The notes beneath the pieces are model-generated. The model ran no database searches. It was given only the letters and a program-made list of their open reading frames with translations, and had not been told where the DNA came from. Both the position numbers and the translations under genes were made by a program. Shown piece after piece: positions 47,114-54,992 of a stretch of 64,000 nt of DNA; positions within the stretch are counted from its first letter, which is position 1, and every line of letters starts with the position of its first letter. This stretch comes from Aurantibacillus circumpalustris (GTDB lineage Bacteria; Bacteroidota; Bacteroidia; B-17B0; Aurantibacillaceae): NCBI RefSeq assembly GCF_029625215.1, contig NZ_CP121197.1, forward strand, positions 3,348,001 to 3,412,000. The letters run 5' to 3'.

Positions 47114-49264
47114 CTAGTCTATAATTAATTTGTGAGACATTTTTGCACCATTATGCGTAAGGTTTACAAAATAAACACCTTTAGACAAAGTGTTATTTTT
47201 GTTGATGGTAATAGTTTGTTCACCCGGGTTGTAGTTGTTTTCTACTACTGGTAACACTTCTCGTCCCGTAATATCTAAAACGCTCACTTTAACGGTTGCG
47301 GGATCACTTAAGGTAAAACTAACGTTAGCCTCTCCATTTGAAGGATTAGGAAATAAATTAAAACGTATGCTTTTTGTAAGTTGATTTACACCAACAAGCG
47401 AAGTCCATTTAATCGCATCAATATAAATGTTATTACCAAAACCATTTGTTCCTTCAATAAAACTAAAACGTACCATTACGTTGCTCGACGTTTTATATGA
47501 TTGCCAGTTAGGATGCGATGAAATTACATAAGTTTTCCATTCATATTCTGCAGGTATAAAATAATCGGTGCTCACACCACCTGAACCATTTTGCATATAA
47601 TTTGCATTTAGTGCGTAAATATTTTGCCACGTACCACCGCAATCCTTAGATCCTTCTATTTTTAACACGTCATTTTGATTCAGAACATATTGTCTGTAAG
47701 CATAAGCAAATTCAAGAACATCATTAGGACTGTTTAAAACATCCATAACGGGCATTTGAAGCATGTCTGTATTATTAGGTTGATTATTTGACCCTTCTAT
47801 TCTGTATGAAGTTATTTGATCGTATGCAGCATCGTTAGTTTGAATCCAAGTAGTTGCATCATTTTCTACATTTGTAATCGCCCAATTAGCAGGTAAACCA
47901 GGATTTTCAAAACTTTCCATAGACATTGGAAAAAAAGCTGCCGTTTTATCAACAACGGTTATCGTTTTATTTTTAATATCAAATCCCTGCCCGTTACTAA
48001 CCGTAAAAGTAACGTTTGTGCTACCCACATTTGGAAATTGAACAACTGTCAAACTTGCGTTAGGACTCGCAACTATTGCGCCATTATCAGCAGCCCATTG
48101 CATACTAGTAATAGCACCATTGTAAGAATAGTTTTTAAAAGTTAAGGAAGACCCAGAACACACAGTAAAAGTGCAATTCGTTGCGTAAAATTCTGCCACT
48201 GGGCTGCATAAGCCAGTACCATCAACATTTGTAAGAGCCAAATTAGGAAGAGTGGATAGATTATCTCTTCCACTAACAGATGAAGCAAGCGAATTACGCA
48301 TATTAGTTGTTTGACCGGACGTGAAATTTCTTGAACAATCAGAATAATTCATAATATTCTGAATATTGTTAAGACCCGCCATTGCTGGATTAGTCTGCGT
48401 ACAAGGCGCGCTTGGCGTGCAACCACCAAACTCTCCCCTCGTTACAGGAGTATCTGTAATACCGTCATCAGAACAAGTAACTCCAGGATTATTGGTATTT
48501 CCGAACGTATGTGCTAAACTTAACCAATGACCGATCTCATGCGTCAAAGAGCGTGATTTAGGAATTCCACCACTTGATCCGGTCAAATAATTCACATTGT
48601 AAATAATGGCATCATGGTTGTCATACGTTGGCCAGGTTCCTGGTCTGTATGTATAACCAACAATAATTCCACCACCCGTTACAGTTCCTTGAGGCGCAAT
48701 ATCGGCCACAACATAAATGTTTAAATATTTCGTCGGGTTCCAGGTATAAGCCCAATAGTTGCTACTAAGAAAGCCACTTGCTTTAGTTTGCTCCCATTTC
48801 GATCTTTCTGGATCATAGTGTCTTACTATCCCATTAATGCAATTACCATTTGGATCTTTGGTTGCAAACATAAATTTTATGTCTGAATTTATGTACGATG
48901 ATCTAAAAGGTTGGTCGACTAGATTGGTATCCGGACTTTTGCGAGCAAAATCATTGTTTACATCCTGAAGCACTTGTTGCAGCGCCGCATCAGTAATTGT
49001 TACACCATTACAATCGTAGATCACATGAAAAACTACCGGAATAGTATATTCAAAAGCCGCAGTCGATTTTGAGACTGGGTTTTCTAATTGCATTCTTAAT
49101 TCTTCTTGAGCTGCCTCATAATTTTTTCTTGCCTGAGGATCATTCGCAAAATGCTGCTCCATGGCCTCGTATGTATTACAAGGTTGTACTTTCTCTTGCG
49201 AAAAAGCAACAAATGAGAGGAGTGTAAGGGCAAGAGTTGAGATCTTAGTTAACTGTTTTTTCAT
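47114..49264 (-). CDS. Pappalysin-like M43 metalloprotease, T9SS cargo (second copy type)
   Basis: This 716-residue protein has a signal peptide (MKKQLTKISTLALTLLSFVAFSQ), the metzincin site THEIGHWLSLAHTFGN (H242, E243, H246, H252) and Met-turn NIMNYSDC. A PKD segment follows near 360-450 (SGSSLTFKNYSYNGAITSMQW), then a MAM/jelly-roll-like region, and a type-A T9SS domain at the end (FPNPSNGEANVSFTL, LSKGVYFVNLTHNG). It resembles the protease encoded at 34230-36506 in architecture but not closely in sequence. It starts only 5 bp after the SPFH gene, so the two are presumably co-transcribed, an odd pairing of a membrane scaffold and a secreted protease. Confidence 0.93.
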   Translation of the reverse strand: MKKQLTKISTLALTLLSFVAFSQEKVQPCNTYEAMEQHFANDPQARKNYEAAQEELRMQLENPVSKSTAAFEYTIPVVFHVIYDCNGVTITDAALQQVLQDVNNDFARKSPDTNLVDQPFRSSYINSDIKFMFATKDPNGNCINGIVRHYDPERSKWEQTKASGFLSSNYWAYTWNPTKYLNIYVVADIAPQGTVTGGGIIVGYTYRPGTWPTYDNHDAIIYNVNYLTGSSGGIPKSRSLTHEIGHWLSLAHTFGNTNNPGVTCSDDGITDTPVTRGEFGGCTPSAPCTQTNPAMAGLNNIQNIMNYSDCSRNFTSGQTTNMRNSLASSVSGRDNLSTLPNLALTNVDGTGLCSPVAEFYATNCTFTVCSGSSLTFKNYSYNGAITSMQWAADNGAIVASPNASLTVVQFPNVGSTNVTFTVSNGQGFDIKNKTITVVDKTAAFFPMSMESFENPGLPANWAITNVENDATTWIQTNDAAYDQITSYRIEGSNNQPNNTDMLQMPVMDVLNSPNDVLEFAYAYRQYVLNQNDVLKIEGSKDCGGTWQNIYALNANYMQNGSGGVSTDYFIPAEYEWKTYVISSHPNWQSYKTSSNVMVRFSFIEGTNGFGNNIYIDAIKWTSLVGVNQLTKSIRFNLFPNPSNGEANVSFTLSDPATVKVSVLDITGREVLPVVENNYNPGEQTITINKNNTLSKGVYFVNLTHNGAKMSHKLIID

Positions 49265-49269
49265 TGTAT

Positions 49270-50205
49270 TTATTTATTTTTTGTCGTTTGATTAATTTGA
49301 TTCAATGCCATCATATCTTTCATGGTTTTTTGCATGCCGTCAACACTGCCGTCCAAAAATATAACATTTCCCTTTCCTTCTTGTGCAAAGTTTTTCACAG
49401 CTTCCGTCCACATACTAAACAATATCAGAGAAGAATCGAGATTTGCACCTTCCATTTCTTTTGCAGCACCAGCCATACCCTTTGCTACTTCTTGCCTAAA
49501 CAAAGCTATGCCTTCTCCTTTAAGCTGAGAAGCATCCTTTTCAGCCTGTGCTGAAATCTTTATAAAATTACCTTCGGCTTCAGCAGCCTTAGTTCTTGTG
49601 ATTAAAAGTGCCTGACCTTCATTTTCGGCGGCGGATTTTAAATTATTACTAGCAACTACTTTTGCCATTGAGCGCATAACTTCATCATCAAAAGTAATGT
49701 CGTTAAGCTGCAAATCGATCAGGTGGTATCCCCATTCTTCTAAAGTCCTATCTAGCTGGTCTTTCACGGCTTCAACAATATCTCTTCTTAAAATCAGAAC
49801 CTCTGATTGCTTTTTTGTAGCAACAAAAGCTCTAACAGAACCTTCAACCGAACGCACGAGCGCTTGCATAAAATTACGTTCATCAATAAACTTAAACGCT
49901 ACATTTTTAATTGTTTCTTCATCGCTATTGATCACCGAATACAATAACATTGCTGTAAAGTTTACATTCGCCTGATCTATCGTAACCGCCTGAAAGCCAA
50001 GTTCTGAACTTCTGTTTTGTACCGATATTTTTTTAAATACTTTTTCTATAAACGGGATTTTAAAATTTAATCCAGGTCTTAAAATTCGGCTAAATTTTCC
50101 GAAAATAGTTGTGATAGCTATTGTACCCTGCTGAACCGTAACAAACGACAATAAAAAAGTCATTATAACAAGAACTACCAGTAATATTGTTCCGATTGGC
50201 ATCAT
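49270..50205 (-). CDS. SPFH/band-7 (stomatin/HflK-like) membrane protein
   Basis: This 311-residue protein has an N-terminal membrane helix (GTILLVVLVIMTFLLSFVTV), then the SPFH domain (QQGTIAITTIFGKFSRILRPGLNFKIPFIE, FIDERNFMQALVRSVEGSVRAF) and a coiled-coil region with AEGNFIKISAQAEKDASQLKGEG. SPFH proteins scaffold membrane microdomains and modulate proteases such as FtsH. No NfeD partner gene is adjacent. Two adjacent ATGs (50205, 50202) are possible starts. The downstream M43 protease gene begins 5 bp after its stop. Confidence 0.92.
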   Translation of the reverse strand: MMPIGTILLVVLVIMTFLLSFVTVQQGTIAITTIFGKFSRILRPGLNFKIPFIEKVFKKISVQNRSSELGFQAVTIDQANVNFTAMLLYSVINSDEETIKNVAFKFIDERNFMQALVRSVEGSVRAFVATKKQSEVLILRRDIVEAVKDQLDRTLEEWGYHLIDLQLNDITFDDEVMRSMAKVVASNNLKSAAENEGQALLITRTKAAEAEGNFIKISAQAEKDASQLKGEGIALFRQEVAKGMAGAAKEMEGANLDSSLILFSMWTEAVKNFAQEGKGNVIFLDGSVDGMQKTMKDMMALNQINQTTKNK

Positions 50206-50220
50206 AAGGCATTATATTTG
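50187..50220 (+). promoter_or_regulatory. Promoter of the TPR protein gene
   Basis: TTG at 50187-50189, then 23 nt, then TATATTTG at 50213-50220, a full TTG-N23-TAnnTTTG arrangement on the plus strand. It overlaps the start of the divergent SPFH gene and lies 48 bp before the GTG start at 50268. Confidence 0.6.
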
Positions 50221-50267
50221 TATAAAGATAGATAATTTAATCTTTTTTTCCCAAAAGCTAATTAAGG

Positions 50268-51350
50268 GTGAAGGTACAGTTTTATAAGTGGTTCATATTA
50301 GGATTTATCTGGTTGATTAGTTCAACCTGCTTCTCTCAAGTTGCTAAAAAAGACTCAGTTAGCTCACATGAAGCCGCTTTTAAAAATGCTTCAAAACTCA
50401 TTGATTCTGCAAAATACGAGCAAGCAATTCCTTTGTTAAAAAAAGCGACAAAAGAAAACCCGAACTATTGGGAAGCTTTTAACAAAATGGCTTATGCAAA
50501 AATTAAATTAAAAGATTACAAGAACGCATTAAAAGATCTCGATAAAGCCGAAAAAATTGCCCCACTTAATTATCAATCTATCAAATTAAGGGCAATCGCT
50601 TTTTATGAAACTAATAAATTTAATGAGGCCAAGGTGGCTATCGATACTGCTATTTATTTACTCGATGATGAAAAAAGTGATGATCCTGAGATTTTTTATT
50701 ACCGTGCACTTTTAATGTTTAAAGGTAAAAGCTATAAAGCTGCGCTGGAAACCTGTGACAATACACTAGATATCAAACCTAACTATATCGAAGTGATTCA
50801 GCTAAAAGGCGAAATTCGTTTTGCAAGAAAAGAATACAATTATGCCATAAAAGATCTAAGTGAAGCTTTAACTTTAATGGATGAGAGCAACCGAAATTAT
50901 TATGCTTACAAACTCAGAGCTAAAAGTAAATTTGAAGTGGGTGATTATGGAGGCGCAGTGCTTGATTGGGACGCTTACATTGATGGAATGCCTGAAGAGG
51001 AAGAAGCTTTGGTATCGCGTGCTTCTGCCAAAATAAATAAAAACGATAACTCCGGAGCAATTAATGATTTAGATTTGGCTATTAAAATCAATCCGAAAAA
51101 CCCTGTAAGCTTCTGTTACCGGGGAGTAGCAAAAGGTGGCAACAAACAATACGTTGAAGCGCTCAATGATCTGGACTTTTCGATAAAACTAAAATTTGAT
51201 TATCCAGCAGCGTATGTAAACAGAGCCGCGATAAAAATGGCAAGCAAAGATAAACGTGGTGCTTGCGAAGATTTGGGTAAAGCAGATGGACTGGGAGACG
51301 AAATGGCTGTGAGGCTTTACGAGAAGTACTGCCGTGATATGCAAAAATAA
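50268..51350 (+). CDS. Exported TPR-repeat protein, GTG start
   Basis: This 360-residue protein has a signal peptide (VQFYKWFILGFIWLISSTCFSQ), then about eight TPR units to the end (ALKDLDKAEKIAPLNYQS, AINDLDLAIKINPKNP, ALNDLDFSIKLKFDYPAA). No Met codon precedes the first TPR and a stop lies 9 bp upstream, so GTG at 50268, preceded by AAGG, is the start. TPRs bind partner proteins in the periplasm; no enzymatic domain. The partner is unknown. It is divergent from the SPFH gene and followed by a secreted-protein gene 41 bp on. Confidence 0.9.
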   Translation: MKVQFYKWFILGFIWLISSTCFSQVAKKDSVSSHEAAFKNASKLIDSAKYEQAIPLLKKATKENPNYWEAFNKMAYAKIKLKDYKNALKDLDKAEKIAPLNYQSIKLRAIAFYETNKFNEAKVAIDTAIYLLDDEKSDDPEIFYYRALLMFKGKSYKAALETCDNTLDIKPNYIEVIQLKGEIRFARKEYNYAIKDLSEALTLMDESNRNYYAYKLRAKSKFEVGDYGGAVLDWDAYIDGMPEEEEALVSRASAKINKNDNSGAINDLDLAIKINPKNPVSFCYRGVAKGGNKQYVEALNDLDFSIKLKFDYPAAYVNRAAIKMASKDKRGACEDLGKADGLGDEMAVRLYEKYCRDMQK

Positions 51351-51391
51351 ATATTGTAACTTTTTAAGAATTCATAATTATAAAGGGGCTC

Positions 51392-51859
51392 ATGAAACTA
51401 AAAGTATTTTCTTTAATTGTGTTTACCTACATGTTTACACTCAACCTATTTTCACAAAACAGCTCAATAAACGAAATAGACCAAATGATAACTCTGATTA
51501 AAGATGAGTTAGATTCTTTTGATAAAATTGAAAAGATAAATTCAGAAGTAGGTACCCGATGTGTTTATTTGAAAGATGGAGACGTTCAACTGATCACAGT
51601 TTTATTAAAAGGCAGAATAGAAAAATACGTGGAGTGGTTTTACAAAAAGGGCTTATTGATTTACACTGAAACAAGGTGGAATGACGAAGCTTCTTTAAAA
51701 CCATTGTTCATAGAAAAGACCTATCATAACAACGGAATTATGATTGCCTGGCTTGACAGTGAAAACAGTTTTGTAGATAGCTCATCACCCAGATTTAAAA
51801 GCTTGGAAAAAGAACTAAATAGTTATGCTGTAAAAATAAGAAATGAAGCTTTGGAGTAA
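51392..51859 (+). CDS. Small secreted protein of unknown function
   Basis: This 155-residue protein has a signal peptide (MKLKVFSLIVFTYMFTLNLFSQ), an N-terminal helix (INEIDQMITLIKDELDSFD) and then beta-strands (VQLITVLLKGRIEKYVEWFYKKG). One Cys in the mature part. It resembles many short Bacteroidota exported proteins with no assigned function. It has an ATG start with GGGG just upstream and is 41 bp from the TPR gene, so co-transcription is likely. Confidence 0.72.
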   Translation: MKLKVFSLIVFTYMFTLNLFSQNSSINEIDQMITLIKDELDSFDKIEKINSEVGTRCVYLKDGDVQLITVLLKGRIEKYVEWFYKKGLLIYTETRWNDEASLKPLFIEKTYHNNGIMIAWLDSENSFVDSSSPRFKSLEKELNSYAVKIRNEALE

Positions 51860-51889
51860 AAAAGTTTAAAAGATTCAGAGCAAAAGGGT

Positions 51890-52843
51890 TTACTTACTAA
51901 ACAGACTATCTACAAACTCATTGGCAGTAAACACTTGCAGGTCGGTCATTTTTTCGCCAACACCAATATATTTTACAGGAATTTTAAATTCATCCGAAAT
52001 ACCAATAACCACGCCTCCTTTAGCGGTGCCATCTAATTTTGTGATGGCAAGAGCATTTACATCGGTAGCGGCAGTAAACTGTTTGCATTGTTCAACTGCG
52101 TTTTGTCCTGTACTTCCGTCCAACACAAGTAATATTTCATGAGGTGCGTCAGGCACCACTTTTTTCATTACGTTTTTAATTTTGGTTAACTCATTCATTA
52201 AGTTAATCTTGTTGTGTAAACGTCCAGCGGTATCAATAATAACCACATCGGCATCTTTTGCTTTTGCGCTGCTCAAGGTGTCAAAAGCTACACTGGCTGG
52301 ATCAGCACCCATACCTTGATTAACAACAGGTACCCCTACTCTTTCACCCCAAATAATTAATTGATCTACTGCAGCAGCTCTAAACGTGTCAGCAGCACCT
52401 AATATAACAGACTTACCTGCCTGTTTATATTGGTAGGCGATTTTACCTATACTAGTTGTTTTACCCACACCGTTAACGCCAACCACCATTATTACATGTG
52501 GCTTATTAGTAAGTGGTTCTGTAAAATGACTTGGAACTTTATTATTTTCTGATAACAGATTTACAATTTCTTCTTTTAGGATGAGATTGAGTTCATTTGT
52601 CCCAAGATATTTATCACGTTTTACGCGCTCTTCAATTCGTTTAATTATTTTAATTGTTGTGCCTACACCAACATCACCACTAATTAAAATCTCTTCAAGA
52701 TTATCTAATACCTCATCATCAACAGTATTTTTTCCGGCAACAGCTTTTGTTATTTTTCCAAAAAAACTCTCTTTGGTCTTGGCAAGACCTTGATCAAGGC
52801 TTTCTTTATTTTCTTTGGTAAATAACTTTGAAAAAAAACTCAT
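51890..52843 (-). CDS. ftsY: Signal-recognition-particle receptor FtsY
   Basis: This 317-residue GTPase docks SRP-ribosome complexes at the membrane. G1 GVNGVGKTTSIGK, DTFRAAAVDQL, IIDTAGRLHN, TKLDGTAKGG and the closing GVGEKMTDLQVF identify it. The frame extends upstream to 52903, but the ATG at 52843 (MSFFSKLFTKENKE) matches the usual short amphipathic start. It lies next to rpmB-rpmG-DUF4295, the usual Bacteroidota order, but a terminator at 52896-52933 separates it from them. No clear own promoter was found in the 115-bp gap. Confidence 0.96.
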   Translation of the reverse strand: MSFFSKLFTKENKESLDQGLAKTKESFFGKITKAVAGKNTVDDEVLDNLEEILISGDVGVGTTIKIIKRIEERVKRDKYLGTNELNLILKEEIVNLLSENNKVPSHFTEPLTNKPHVIMVVGVNGVGKTTSIGKIAYQYKQAGKSVILGAADTFRAAAVDQLIIWGERVGVPVVNQGMGADPASVAFDTLSSAKAKDADVVIIDTAGRLHNKINLMNELTKIKNVMKKVVPDAPHEILLVLDGSTGQNAVEQCKQFTAATDVNALAITKLDGTAKGGVVIGISDEFKIPVKYIGVGEKMTDLQVFTANEFVDSLFSK

Positions 52844-52895
52844 ACTGTTTTCTGAATAAGGTTTAAGGTATATGTAAATCAGGTACGAACTTACA

Positions 52896-52933
52896 CAAAA
52901 CAAAAAATTCTTTCCTATTTACTGGAAAGAATT
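52896..52933 (-). terminator. Intrinsic terminator after the DUF4295 gene
   Basis: AATTCTTTCC and GGAAAGAATT form a 10-bp stem with an 8-nt loop, followed on the minus strand by TTTTGTTTTG. It stands between the ribosomal-protein unit and ftsY. Confidence 0.85.
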
Positions 52934-52958
52934 CTTTTAAAAAATCATAAATGTAAAA

Positions 52959-53114
52959 TTACTTCGCTTTTAAGAAATCTGCGATGTGATCGTTGTGAAC
53001 AATCTCTTCTCTGAAGTTATAAGCACCGGTTTTTTCCGATCTTACCATTTTAATTACTTTAGTAAAGTCTTTTCCTTTACCGCTTTTTAATGTTGCAACT
53101 ACTTTCTTTGCCAT
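52959..53114 (-). CDS. DUF4295 small protein
   Basis: This 51-residue, very basic protein reads MAKKVVATLKSGKGKDFTKV to IADFLKAK. It is the DUF4295 protein that follows rpmG in Bacteroidota. It is small enough to be a ribosome-associated factor, but its role is unknown. The ATG is at 53114 (CAT at 53112-53114) and the TAA at 52959-52961. It belongs to the rpmB-rpmG unit and is separated from rpmG by the heptad-repeat region. Confidence 0.9.
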   Translation of the reverse strand: MAKKVVATLKSGKGKDFTKVIKMVRSEKTGAYNFREEIVHNDHIADFLKAK

Positions 53115-53123
53115 TTTTTTAGT

Positions 53124-53186
53124 GTTATTGGTTATTAGTTACTCGTTAAACGTTATTCGTATAACTTATAACGATTAACGTTATTA
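53124..53186. repeat. Degenerate heptanucleotide repeat array with dyad symmetry
   Basis: The gap between rpmG and the DUF4295 gene consists of nine consecutive 7-bp units related to GTTATTN (read on the minus strand as NNNTAAC, e.g. TAATAAC, GTTTAAC, GAGTAAC). The array also folds: CGTTAAACGTTAT and ATAACGATTAACG at 53144-53180 are complementary in 12 of 13 positions. The last unit overlaps the rpmG stop codon. Confidence 0.75.
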
Positions 53187-53366
53187 CTTAATTTCTTTGT
53201 GAACTGTCATGCGTTTAAGAACAGAGTTATATTTTTTTAACTCGATACGCTCAGTTGTATTTTTTTTATTTTTAGTAGTGATATAACGGGAAGTTCCCGG
53301 CTTACCGCTTTCTTTATGTTCGGTACACTCTAAAATTACTTGGATTCTATTGCCTTTTTTTGCCAT
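53184..53366 (-). CDS. rpmG: 50S ribosomal protein L33
   Basis: This 60-residue basic protein ([39 protein letters not shown]) has the L33 length and pattern. Only the first Cys of the zinc-ribbon type is visible, so it is the Cys-poor, zinc-free form. It follows rpmB by 22 bp and is co-transcribed from the promoter at 53670-53701. It is part of the large ribosomal subunit near the E site. Confidence 0.95.
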   Translation of the reverse strand: MAKKGNRIQVILECTEHKESGKPGTSRYITTKNKKNTTERIELKKYNSVLKRMTVHKEIK

Positions 53367-53388
53367 GACGCTCTTGTGTTGTTTTAAA

Positions 53389-53625
53389 TTATCCTAGAAG
53401 GCCATTAGCTTTGGCTTCTTTTAAGCAGGCACTTATGCCTTTTTTATTAATATTTTTAATCGCCGAAGTAGAAACGCGTAATACGATCCACTCATTTGTT
53501 TCTGGAATAAAGAAACGCTTGCGCTTTAAATTCACTTTAAATTGACGACGAGTCTTGGTGTTTGAAAACGAAACTTTGTTTCCGCCCATCGCTTTTTTTC
53601 CTGTTAACTGACAAATACGTGACAT
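53389..53625 (-). CDS. rpmB: 50S ribosomal protein L28
   Basis: This 78-residue basic protein is an L28 match: [51 protein letters not shown]. It is the first gene of the rpmB-rpmG-DUF4295 unit, 45 bp downstream of a canonical promoter (53670-53701). Component of the 50S subunit. Confidence 0.96.
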   Translation of the reverse strand: MSRICQLTGKKAMGGNKVSFSNTKTRRQFKVNLKRKRFFIPETNEWIVLRVSTSAIKNINKKGISACLKEAKANGLLG

Positions 53626-53669
53626 GTTATATATCTTTTACTTTAATTAAATCCTTTTTAAAAGGGACG

Positions 53670-53701
53670 CAAATATACTAGAAGATTCTTAATATACCAA
53701 A
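53670..53701 (-). promoter_or_regulatory. Promoter of the rpmB-rpmG-DUF4295 operon
   Basis: On the minus strand TTTG (53701-53698), 20 nt, then TATATTTG (53677-53670) gives the full Bacteroidota -33/-7 consensus. It is the best promoter match in the window and lies 45 bp before rpmB. Confidence 0.82.
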
Positions 53702-53829
53702 TGTTAAGGACTATATTCTTGCAATTAATTTTAAAAAAGTGCAATTTTAATCCTTGAAAACCGAAAATGGAGTCAAAACCTTAGTTTTAGCTTCCTATTT
53801 TGTTTAAAATTTTGGTTTTACACGGGAAA

Positions 53830-54867
53830 TTATTCGTTAAAACAATGAAACAATTTATCTTCCCCAACCAATTCAAAAGAGTTTTTTAACGGAAAATCTG
53901 GAGCTTTAACTCCTTCCTTGAAATAGAGTTTCGGATTTTGAAAAACCACTATTTCATCCCAAAAATTATTCTTTAGAAAATCGTTAATCAATAAAGCTCC
54001 GCCTTCAACCAAAACACTTTGAATACCTAGTTTGTATAGCACATCGCTTATTTGTTTCAAAATATTTTCGTCAAAATTAAGTTTTATGTATTTAACATGA
54101 TCTTTTTCTTCGTCTTTTAAATCATTAAAAACGATCGTTGAAGCTTCCTTGTTGTATATTTTGAAATTTAACGGCACTCCTAATTTACGATCGATGAGTA
54201 TACGAATCGGATTTTTACCCTTTACCAAACGTGTTGTCAGTGATGGGTCGTCAGCTAAAACAGTATTTTTTCCGACAAAAATAGCTCTATTTTCTGATCT
54301 CAATTTATGAACAAACAGTTGGCTATTCTTACCTGATATAAGGTTATCTTCTCTCTTTGCTGGAAGCGGACATTTACTTATAAATCCGTCGGCAGTCATA
54401 GCCCATTTGAGCAGGTAATACGGCCGTTTCTTTTCGTGAAAGGTAACAAAGTGTTTATTCAGCTTTTTTTCTTCCATTTCTAATACACCTTGTAATACCT
54501 TGATACCAGATTCCTGTAGCTTTTTAATTCCTTTTCCTGATACCAAAGGGTTCGGATCTTTGCTTCCGATAACTACATGTTTAAATCCCTTTTTTATAAT
54601 TAGATCTGAGCATGGTGGTGTTTTTCCGTGATGATTACACGGTTCTAAGGTTACATACATCGTGCAGTCTCCTGGTGAAATATAAGCAGGCAGATTTTCG
54701 ATTGCGTTTACCTCAGCGTGTGAGCCCCCAAATTTTTGATGGTATCCTTCAGAAATAATTTTGCCTTCTTTTACAATCACACAACCTACCATGGGATTTG
54801 GCGCAACCGCAGGCCATCCCTGTTTCGCAAGTTCTAAAGCCCTTTGCATATAATTGTTGTGATCCAC
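53830..54867 (-). CDS. ribD: Bifunctional riboflavin-biosynthesis protein RibD
   Basis: This 345-residue protein has an N-terminal cytidine-deaminase-type domain with Zn ligands in HAEVNAIE (50-57) and PCNHHGKTPPCSDL (76-89), and a C-terminal reductase domain (LLKWAMTADGFISKC, RAIFVGKNTVLADDPSLTTR, VLVEGGALLINDFL). It deaminates and reduces the pyrimidine intermediate of riboflavin synthesis. The ATG is at 54867. No other rib gene is beside it and no FMN-riboswitch fold is apparent in the 125-bp upstream region. Confidence 0.95.
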   Translation of the reverse strand: MDHNNYMQRALELAKQGWPAVAPNPMVGCVIVKEGKIISEGYHQKFGGSHAEVNAIENLPAYISPGDCTMYVTLEPCNHHGKTPPCSDLIIKKGFKHVVIGSKDPNPLVSGKGIKKLQESGIKVLQGVLEMEEKKLNKHFVTFHEKKRPYYLLKWAMTADGFISKCPLPAKREDNLISGKNSQLFVHKLRSENRAIFVGKNTVLADDPSLTTRLVKGKNPIRILIDRKLGVPLNFKIYNKEASTIVFNDLKDEEKDHVKYIKLNFDENILKQISDVLYKLGIQSVLVEGGALLINDFLKNNFWDEIVVFQNPKLYFKEGVKAPDFPLKNSFELVGEDKLFHCFNE

Positions 54868-54905
54868 CTAATTATTAAATGCGAATCTACCTAAAAATAA
54901 GGAGT

Positions 54906-54932
54906 AAGAAAAACATTGGTCACCGCCAATGT
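54906..54932 (-). terminator. Terminator of the paralogous T9SS gene unit
   Basis: ACATTGG and CCAATGT form a stem with a 6-nt loop. On the minus strand TTTTTCTT follows, 60 bp after the stop of the gene at 54993. Confidence 0.7.
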
Positions 54933-54992
54933 ATTGTAACATGCCTGTTATAAATTTACTTTGCGCGAAGCAATTCAAACAAAAACTTAAGT

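Noticed and set aside
52844-52903. 20-residue N-terminal extension of FtsY (start at 52903)
   Set aside because: The ATG at 52843 gives the usual FtsY start; the extension overlaps the terminator region and adds unconserved sequence.
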